64,000 nt of DNA from Tahibacter aquaticus. Its GTDB lineage: Bacteria; Pseudomonadota; Gammaproteobacteria; Xanthomonadales; Rhodanobacteraceae. The translations under genes were made by a program, and so were the position numbers. Shown in pieces: positions 1 through 4,898 of this stretch (its first letter is position 1; each line of letters starts with the position of its first letter). The notes beneath the pieces were generated by a model that did not search any database, was not told the DNA's origin, and saw only the letters and a program-made list of their open reading frames with translations. Location: assembly GCF_004363655.1 (NCBI RefSeq), contig NZ_SNZH01000007.1:62001-126000 (forward strand). The letters run 5' to 3'.

Positions 1-250
1 ACTCGTTGTCACAGGTGGCTGAGGGCGTTCGGCCACTGCTGAAAGGCAGCATGTTGAGCGGGGTGGCCGGGTAATGCATGGCGCTGATGGCCAGATAGCC
101 AGGTACGGTGCCGGCGTTGCTATTCCATGCGAGGCTAGCGGTGCGGCTTGCACTATCACGAGCATAGGTCGCAACCCCGCGCCGCTCGGCGGGCAGGGTG
201 GGCAACTGGTCGAACCGCCGCTTTTTCACATGGATGGAAGAAGTGCTCAT
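1..250 (-). pseudogene. Chimeric ORF with a Ser/Thr-kinase-like N-terminus, cut by the window edge
   Basis: An ATG at 250 opens a frame that stays open for 83 codons to the window edge. The first roughly 24 residues (MSTSSIHVKKRRFDQLPTLP) closely match the N-terminus of the intact kinase that starts at 12556 (MSSSSIHVIKQLFDQLTALP). About 53 bp around and upstream of both starts (roughly 244-296 here) are identical. After residue 24 the similarity stops abruptly and the rest (TYARDSASRTASLAWNSNAG and onward) does not resemble a kinase. I read this as a recombination product or remnant of a duplicated sigma/kinase locus. It could still be a real gene that captured a kinase start region. Its end lies outside the window. 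Confidence 0.45.
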
Positions 251-379
251 GCCGTCTGTTCCGCAAAAGGGCAGCGGCGATGATCAGGTGGCGCGACGTG
301 TCGGGCAAGAGAGCATCCGCCGGGTTTGCATTGACTGGCACATCTTTCACTGGCGTGGCAGGCTCAGAAGCCGGCCAGG

Positions 380-569
380 TCAGGCCAGGGCTTTCTGCCG
401 CCAGACGCGGGCCCGCATCCGGTCGCGCTGTACGCTGCGTAGCGAGCTGTCCATGGTCTGGGAGGTTTCTTCCTCGGAAATTCCCGAGCGAAGAAGCGGA
501 ATTCCACTACCTGGCCCGGACGCGCATCGAACGCGGCCAGGTTGATTAGGCTCGCGTCGACCGAGGTTC
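380..569 (-). pseudogene. ECF sigma factor C-terminal remnant (frameshifted)
   Basis: This stretch aligns almost base for base with the last roughly 190 bp of the intact ECF sigma gene that ends at 13914, including the stop codon. The last residues (SEEETSQTMDSSLRSVQRDR) match region 4 of that sigma factor (TEEETAQAMDSSLRSVQRDW). A 2-nt insertion around 480-500 relative to the intact copy shifts the frame, so the upstream part is readable only in another frame (NLAAFDARPGQVVEFRFF). Similarity ends near 569, where an unrelated 35-bp repeat begins. It lies directly upstream of the kinase-like remnant, mirroring the ECF/kinase neighbourhood at 9.9-14.5 kb. It is almost certainly non-functional. 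Confidence 0.75.
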
Positions 570-572
570 CGA

Positions 573-607
573 GGTTCCTTGAATCGTGCTATCCAGCAAC
601 CCGAATT
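573..607 (+). repeat. 35-bp dispersed repeat, copy A
   Basis: This copy reads GGTTCCTTGAATCGTGCTAT then CCAGCAACCCGAATT. It is one of three same-orientation copies in this region (also 657-691 and 1606-1641). It sits where similarity to the ECF sigma gene ends, and with copies B and C it brackets the acetyltransferase gene at 730-1551. The family is unknown. Confidence 0.6.
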
Positions 608-656
608 TTCCGAACCGTTTTGCCGTGCTGCCAATGTTGGCGCTGCTGGACGAACA

Positions 657-691
657 GGTTCCCTGAGGGGTGTCATCCAATAACCAGAGTT
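657..691 (+). repeat. 35-bp dispersed repeat, copy B
   Basis: Second copy, beginning GGTTCCCTGAGGGGTGTCAT. It has the same length and orientation as copy A and lies 49 bp after it, just beyond the 3' end of the acetyltransferase gene. Confidence 0.6.
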
Positions 692-729
692 CGGCCAGCG
701 GTTCCCTAGCTCGCTCTTTGGATGGTTAG

Positions 730-1551
730 CTAGCGCTGCCTCGCCGCCCATCGCTCCAGCCACTCGATAGCAAACGCCAGCATCGATGCGGCATCCACCC
801 GAAGCGACGGTGCCCTGCCGATCGACGCCTGCGTGCCGCCGCCTTGCTGTACAAACGCCGTCACGATCTGCTCGATATAGTTTTCCGGCATGCCCTCGAC
901 GATGGGTTCCGTCGTGTCGTATTCCTCGATGAAACGCCATTCCTTCGCGCTGTCGACGGCGAAAGGGACTTCGTAGCGGCGCTGCAACTTGTCGGGGATA
1001 CGCGCCAGGTGATCGGCGTGATGGACCAAGGTCATCGTGTCCCAGGGCGCACCGACCATCAGCACCTGGCCGCCTGCCGCCACCAGCTTCGCGAGCGGCG
1101 ATCCTTCGCCATAGCCGTAGTCTTGCGGATGATCGGCGGTGATCCATTCGGCCAGCCTGCCGACGGCAGCGACCGAGGCGCCGGGGTTCGCGCTGCGACG
1201 GGCACCGGGTGCTGTGCGCAGGAATTCGGCGAGGATGCCGTTCATGCGGACGGCACGCGACGTCGCCGCGTCGAAGCCCGGCACAGGGTCTCGCCATTCC
1301 GGCAGCACGCGGCCATCGTCGTCGAGCAGATCCTCGTGGACGCTATCCCAGCTCGTATAAGCCAGCAGCGTGCCTTGTGGGCCGACGACATCGAGCAGGG
1401 CGCCAATCAGCGCATCCGGTCCGTTCAACAGCGGCCCAACTTTGCTCATGGCCGCATGGACCATCACCACGTCGCCGGACTTCAGGCCGATGCGGGTCAG
1501 GTCGCTGTGCAGGGCGGTGCGGGTGAGGAAGGGGGGCTGGGCAGTGGGCAT
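730..1551 (-). CDS. Aminoglycoside 3-N-acetyltransferase family protein, AAC(3)-like
   Basis: The 273-residue product matches the acetyl-CoA-dependent AAC(3) family (AAC(3)-II/III type), which acetylates the 3-amino group of 2-deoxystreptamine aminoglycosides in the cytoplasm. Visible family blocks are VVMVHAAMSKVG (about 28-39), GTLLAYTSW (about 61-69), APGARRSANPGASVAAVG (about 114-131), YGEGSPLAKL (about 147-156) and GGQVLMVGAPWDTMTLVHHADH (about 160-181). Length is normal for the family. The ATG at 1551 has no clear Shine-Dalgarno sequence. The gene lies alone between repeat copies A/B and C in a patch of gene remnants, so lateral acquisition is plausible. Some family members are environmental enzymes with little resistance activity, so the family call is firm but the substrate is not. 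Confidence 0.88.
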   Translation of the reverse strand: MPTAQPPFLTRTALHSDLTRIGLKSGDVVMVHAAMSKVGPLLNGPDALIGALLDVVGPQGTLLAYTSWDSVHEDLLDDDGRVLPEWRDPVPGFDAATSRAVRMNGILAEFLRTAPGARRSANPGASVAAVGRLAEWITADHPQDYGYGEGSPLAKLVAAGGQVLMVGAPWDTMTLVHHADHLARIPDKLQRRYEVPFAVDSAKEWRFIEEYDTTEPIVEGMPENYIEQIVTAFVQQGGGTQASIGRAPSLRVDAASMLAFAIEWLERWAARQR

Positions 1552-1605
1552 GGTGCGATGGTGGTGGCTGAGATGGGGAGGTCAAGGACCGTGTCGCGCT
1601 CGAAT

Positions 1606-1641
1606 GGTTTCCTTGAAGGGGGCCACCCAACAACCGGAATT
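1606..1641 (+). repeat. 36-bp dispersed repeat, copy C
   Basis: Third copy, beginning GGTTTCCTTGAAGGGGGCCA, on the 5' side of the acetyltransferase gene and in the same orientation as copies A and B. Its reverse complement contains GTTGGGT, which fits the integron core-site pattern GTTRRRY. The other copies do not fit that pattern. Confidence 0.6.
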
Positions 1642-1649
1642 CCACGGCA

Positions 1650-1781
1650 TTTAGAGAATTCAACAATTTCGCCACTGAAATCGCCTATTACGACTTCCAG
1701 GAACAACAGTACACGCGATATGCTGACGACATACGCAAGCGTCTTGAAATTCGGTGTGGTTTCTGCTTGACGCGCTGGTAA
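1650..1781 (+). pseudogene. Gene fragment with a YTRYADD motif
   Basis: A 43-codon stretch ending at TAA 1779-1781 reads like real protein (FREFNNFATE, then IAYYDFQEQQ, then YTRYADDIRKRLEI). It has no start codon, because a TGA lies just upstream in the repeat. Base composition is less GC-rich than in neighbouring genes. YTRYADD resembles the catalytic YxDD box of retron and group II intron reverse transcriptases, but nothing else in the fragment supports that. I treat it as the 3' end of a truncated mobile-element gene of uncertain identity. Confidence 0.3.
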
Positions 1782-1960
1782 GCGCCTATAAAACTGCACA
1801 TGTTGCCGCCTATTCGGCAACCGGGTTTGGCGACCCGATTCAAGGCGCACCTGCGCCGACCAACGTATCGGCGTTTTTTATGCCCGATGCTTGGTCGGCG
1901 CGCAATCCGCTTTACGGCGGCGGTGCGTGGGGAGCCGAAAGGCTCGCCGGGTTTCCTTGA
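1754..1960 (+). CDS. Small ORF overlapping the structured leader (Ash/Icd-like?)
   Basis: A GTG-initiated 68-codon frame (MWFLLDALVSAYKTAHVAAY, then TGFGDPIQGAPAP and FFMPDAWSARNPLYGG) runs through the hairpins of the leader. Its layout, a small poorly conserved frame laid over a chain of inverted repeats, recalls the Ash/Icd-like ORFs of P4-type phage elements. That comparison is from memory and unverified. There is no good ribosome-binding site, so the frame may be a by-product of the RNA structure. Confidence 0.25.
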   Translation: MWFLLDALVSAYKTAHVAAYSATGFGDPIQGAPAPTNVSAFFMPDAWSARNPLYGGGAWGAERLAGFP

Positions 1961-2031
1961 CCGGTTCGCCAACCTGCGCACCGTCCGCCACCTTCTCGAT
2001 TGGCGCGAACTGGCGGACTTCACTCAAGGAG
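1802..2031 (+). ncRNA. Hairpin-rich structured leader with attenuator-like alternative stems
   Basis: Consecutive perfect stems can be read directly. GTTGCCG/CGGCAAC is at 1802-1821, CGGGT/ACCCG at 1822-1837 and GGCGCA/TGCGCC at 1844-1857. GCGCCGACCAA (1853-1863) pairs over 11 bp with TTGGTCGGCGC (1891-1901). GAGCC/GGCTC with a GAAA tetraloop is at 1932-1945, GGTT/AACC at 1963-1974 and GTCCGCCA/TGGCGGAC at 1983-2018. Inside the 11-bp stem lies a competing hairpin, GCCGA/TCGGC, followed by GTTTTTT (to 1879), which looks like an intrinsic terminator. The leader ends at a strong AAGGAG site (2026-2031) before a 27-codon ORF. This is consistent with a regulated untranslated leader of phage or mobile-element origin. 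The transcript itself is inferred. Confidence 0.5.
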
Positions 2032-2037
2032 TTCGAT

Positions 2038-2121
2038 ATGGATTTCGCACGTCTGTTCCAGCCCCTCCCTCCCGTTTACGCCAGCGCGCGGTGTTCGCAC
2101 TCCCGCAGGAGTGCGCCATGA
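2038..2121 (+). CDS. 27-residue leader-type peptide, coupled to the next gene
   Basis: ATG at 2038 lies 6 nt after AAGGAG. The frame encodes 27 residues (MDFARLFQPLPPVYASARCS plus 7 more) and ends in TGA at 2119-2121. That stop overlaps the ATG of the next gene as ATGA, the usual signature of translational coupling. The peptide is basic near its end and has no recognisable domain. Its role may be only to couple ribosomes from the structured leader to the downstream ORF. Confidence 0.5.
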   Translation: MDFARLFQPLPPVYASARCSHSRRSAP

Positions 2122-2399
2122 GTCAACCGATGGGTTCGTTCTATCCTCTCGCCAGTGAAGACACCGAAGCCCCGGCCGTCCTCTTCGCCTTCACCGCCGA
2201 CACCCCGCAACAACGCCGGGCCCTGCACGACGAAGTCGTCTCGCGGCTGTCGGCGGTCCATTCCCTCAGCGATGCCTTGCTCGCCGTGCAGGTCGAAGAC
2301 CATGCCCGCCGCTCGCATGCGCGCGTGATGGAGGCCATCGCCATTCTTTCGCGCGATGTGCTGGGACTGATTCAAGCGACGCAGCACTCGGCTGCCTGA
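2118..2399 (+). CDS. Hypothetical protein, 93 residues, mobile-element associated
   Basis: The start at 2118 is chosen because the ATG overlaps the stop of the preceding 27-codon ORF and CAGGAG lies 7-8 nt upstream. Longer readings of this frame run through the structured leader and are unlikely. The product is a soluble, mostly helical protein (FTADTPQQRRALHDEVVSRL, later SHARVMEAIAILSRDVLGLI). It recalls the small helical ORFs that follow structured leaders in prophage-like elements of other gammaproteobacteria, but I assign no function. An 11-bp-stem terminator follows its stop within 20 nt. Confidence 0.6.
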   Translation: MSQPMGSFYPLASEDTEAPAVLFAFTADTPQQRRALHDEVVSRLSAVHSLSDALLAVQVEDHARRSHARVMEAIAILSRDVLGLIQATQHSAA

Positions 2400-2415
2400 T
2401 TGTTGCCGATACGAC

Positions 2416-2452
2416 ACCCGGCTGCCCGCATCACGGCAGCCGGGTTTCCTTC
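2416..2452 (+). terminator. Intrinsic terminator after the small ORF pair
   Basis: ACCCGGCTGCC (2416-2426) pairs perfectly with GGCAGCCGGGT (2435-2445) across an 8-nt loop and is followed by a T-rich tail. It closes the unit that starts with the structured leader. Confidence 0.75.
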
Positions 2453-2643
2453 GTAGGAGGTTCCTTCGCGCCCGCGACCGAACGCCAGCGTAGCCACATC
2501 GCTATTGCCATACGCCGCCGATACCCGAAAGACTGGATTTTGCACCGTCTGCAACATGCGTCGATTATGCGCAAATGGCAGAACGGAGCACGGGTGCAGC
2601 GCGCAATGCGCTGCTGTCTTGGATGGAATCGTGGAGTAACGCA

Positions 2644-3120
2644 ATGACGCAAGACCTGGTTTCCCTGGCTTTCACTGCGGAACAGCTGGCCGCCATCGAT
2701 GCGGCGATGGACCAACTGGAAGCAAACCTGATCGGACTGATCGCGCTGACGCCGGCCGAACGCCGCACCTTGCAGCGCATGGGCTCGGTGTCCGAGCCGT
2801 TCTGCCGGCAGACCCTGATCGTGATGCAGCAGAACCCACACGTCATCCCCGCCAGCGTCAACCTGGCCGGCGGTGTGCAAGACCTGGCCACGCTGGATCT
2901 CCTCGCCCCGCGCCTGGACCGCCTGCAACGCCTGGCCGAACGCGGCGACGACACCGAAGCCGCCCTGGGCAGCGACATCCGCTCGCTCGCCCACGAAGGG
3001 TACGCACTGCTGAAGATCGCCGGCAAAAGCCAGGGCCTGGACGGCCTGCGCAAGGAGCTGTCGGTGCGGTTCCGGCGCAAGCGCCCGAGCGCAGCAGAGG
3101 AGCCCGAGGCGGAAGGTTAG
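2644..3120 (+). CDS. Conserved hypothetical protein, 158 residues
   Basis: ATG at 2644 follows TGGAG at a suitable distance. An upstream in-frame ATG at 2575 has no ribosome site. The soluble product (SLAFTAEQLAAIDAAMDQLE near the start, FCRQTLIVMQQNP at about 60-72, GSDIRSLAHEGYALLKIAGK at about 112-131) belongs to a family I recognise as a recurrent uncharacterised protein of proteobacteria, predicted all-helical. The charged C-terminus (RRKRPSAAEEPEAEG) looks disordered. It is monocistronic, with a terminator about 75 nt downstream. Function unknown. Confidence 0.8.
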   Translation: MTQDLVSLAFTAEQLAAIDAAMDQLEANLIGLIALTPAERRTLQRMGSVSEPFCRQTLIVMQQNPHVIPASVNLAGGVQDLATLDLLAPRLDRLQRLAERGDDTEAALGSDIRSLAHEGYALLKIAGKSQGLDGLRKELSVRFRRKRPSAAEEPEAEG

Positions 3121-3194
3121 ACGTAACTGTCTGAGGGGAGAATCCGCCTGCGCTGCGGTCAGCGTTGGCCAGAACCGCGAGCGCAAATGAACGC

Positions 3195-3224
3195 AAAGCC
3201 CGGCCGCACCGGCCGGGCTTTGTT
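3195..3224 (+). terminator. Intrinsic terminator
   Basis: AAAGCCCGGCC pairs with GGCCGGGCTTT across a short loop, followed by TGTTCG. It lies 75 nt after the stop of the 158-residue hypothetical gene. Confidence 0.75.
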
Positions 3225-3239
3225 CGTCCGAAAACTTCA

Positions 3240-4106
3240 ATTCGGTAGCGTTTGGATTGGCAGGCGCGCGCTGCTGGTGATAGCGATGCGAGGAGCATCG
3301 CGGCTATAGCGCGATGCCGTGTTAGCCCACCGTGCGGCAACGTCGGTTTGCTCCACTGCTGCACGCGAGGGTCAGAAGCCAGGGTGGCGCAGCACAGTAC
3401 GGCGGCGATGATGTTCGCGCGTTCGACAACCTGATGAGCCATTGTCCGTTTTCGGCGCAGTGATATCCCGCCGCATTCCCGCGCCCTACCGGAATAGCCG
3501 CGACGACGCGGTGAAAAGCCGCAACAGCGCAGCAAAAACCTACGGCGACACCGTAGAAAACGGGCGGCTCGCACCCTGTTGGTGCAGGTTGCTGGCCTGA
3601 CCTATCGGCGGGTCCAACGTGACGGCGGAAACCTGCCCATTCCCACGAAAATTTTTCACGCTGGCCGTAACACGCTGCGGTCCGACGATTCGACGTCGCT
3701 CCGAAAAGTCGCGTCACTGCTACAAAACGCCGCACCGTTGTGGATCTTCAGGCGCAATGCTGCCGGTTTACGCGATGGCGCTTCACCTTTTTGATGCGCT
3801 ATTGCGCCATAGCTCGATGCGCGCGCGCCAACGTGGTGCGTTGGCGGAATCCGCGATCTGCTGCACCCATGGCGCATAGTTTCCCGGATCAACGCGTTCC
3901 GGTGCTGTGCACGACAAGATTTTCCGAGAGGTGGGTAGTGGGTGTTAGCGCCAAGTCAACGGTGATTTGTGGGTGTCCCGGACTCCTTCAGATCATTCGT
4001 CAAATCGCCCAAGATGATGCGTCCCGGCCGGGTGGGGCGCTGATCGTAGTGTCAGGCCAAGTTAGTGTAGGCCCAGGACTTCCGCCAATGGCGAACTCCC
4101 TTCGGT
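3240..4106. other. Gene-poor stretch without a supportable ORF
   Basis: About 870 bp in which all open frames are short, mutually overlapping and without family resemblance or ribosome sites. There are some short inverted motifs (for example GATGCGAGGAGCATC near 3282-3296) but no clear RNA gene. Base composition is less extreme than in the core genes. It separates the accessory patch from the RHS module and probably holds decayed sequence. Confidence 0.5.
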
Positions 4107-4418
4107 TCAGGCTGCCAGTTGGAGTCGGCCCGCATAAAGCACGATGGCAGCGCCGGGCAACACTAGAACTAGTCCGCACGCGACGCCGCTCAATATGAAC
4201 ATCGCTGCGTTCGTTTTTGGCATCAATAGAAGCAGCAAAGCTCCACACGGGAACGCAAGGGAAATCCACAAGCTTGCAAAGTATGCGGTGGTTGCTGAGA
4301 CCTTGAGGCGAGCTGCGCATTGTGTGCAGTCAAATCGTGCGGCTGAACCAACGCGCAACAGGAAGGAGTAGGAGATGTCCTGTTTGTTGCAGCTTGGACA
4401 TTCGACAGACGTCAGCAT
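4107..4418 (-). CDS. Small zinc-ribbon membrane protein
   Basis: The ATG at 4418 follows GGAGG and gives 103 residues. An upstream in-frame codon at 4469 would add 17 residues. The N-terminus carries two Cys pairs in zinc-ribbon spacing (VECPSCNKQD and FDCTQCAARL), followed by two hydrophobic segments (about residues 42-62 and 69-95). No family is recognised. It is the second small membrane-protein gene downstream of the RHS gene on the same strand. Its codon use is less GC-biased than in the core genes, suggesting transfer together with the RHS tail. A role as immunity or accessory factor is only a guess. Confidence 0.6.
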   Translation of the reverse strand: MLTSVECPSCNKQDISYSFLLRVGSAARFDCTQCAARLKVSATTAYFASLWISLAFPCGALLLLLMPKTNAAMFILSGVACGLVLVLPGAAIVLYAGRLQLAA

Positions 4419-4523
4419 TTCAACACGAGCCTCCAGAAATCTGATTGTACTTGCACCCGTCTCCTGCACCGCAAGGATGTTCTGGATGATTGCACCTGAG
4501 ATTGCCCGGATGGCTGGAACGAG

Positions 4524-4548
4524 AACGCCCCGGCTTTACCGGGGCGTT
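4524..4548 (-). terminator. Stem-loop between the two small membrane-protein genes
   Basis: AACGCCCCGG (4524-4533) pairs perfectly with CCGGGGCGTT (4539-4548) around a 5-nt loop. There is no strong T-run on the minus strand, so it may be a weak terminator or a processing hairpin after the 4639-4896 gene. Confidence 0.5.
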
Positions 4549-4638
4549 GAGGAGGACTAAATAGTGGGTATCCCGAGTTCACCACGAACTGCAAGCTTCC
4601 CGAGGCAGTCTGGGGCGCCGATTTGGACTCGCAAATGC

Positions 4639-4896
4639 TCAGCGTACGAGAGCAAATACTGTCAATAGACCTACCAGGCCTAGAAGAAATGCGGCTGACC
4701 GAGCTTTCCAGTTGGAATGGAGTATCTCCGCGAAGAACTGAAGCGCGAGATCGCTGCCGATTAGTAGCGTGGCGTAAAGCACGAGAAAAGCCCACCGAGG
4801 TAACGGCAAAGTTGTAATCAGGATCAGTCCGACAGCTGTGAGCGGAAGGACGCTGATTAGGTCAAGTACGTAGGTTCCGAATTTTCGTTTTGGCAT
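4639..4896 (-). CDS. Small membrane protein coupled to the RHS gene (candidate immunity protein)
   Basis: ATG at 4896 starts 2 nt after the RHS stop (TGA 4901-4899). A TTG at 4902 overlapping that stop is an alternative start. The 85-residue product has three likely membrane segments (LDLISVLPLTAVGLILI, then WAFLVLYATLLIGSDLAL, then AAFLLGLVGLLTVFALV). The tight spacing implies translational coupling with the RHS protein. In polymorphic toxin systems the gene directly after an RHS toxin is usually its immunity protein, and membrane-spanning immunity proteins protect against toxins acting at the envelope. That role is inferred from position only. Confidence 0.65.
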   Translation of the reverse strand: MPKRKFGTYVLDLISVLPLTAVGLILITTLPLPRWAFLVLYATLLIGSDLALQFFAEILHSNWKARSAAFLLGLVGLLTVFALVR

Positions 4897-4898
4897 GA

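Noticed and set aside
573-691. Repeats A and B as a CRISPR array
   Set aside because: There are only two adjacent imperfect copies with a third about 900 bp away, no regular spacers and no cas genes.
380-1297. 305-codon minus-strand frame linking the sigma remnant with the acetyltransferase region
   Set aside because: Only its last part is sigma-like. The rest is an out-of-frame shadow of the acetyltransferase gene, so it is not a fusion protein.
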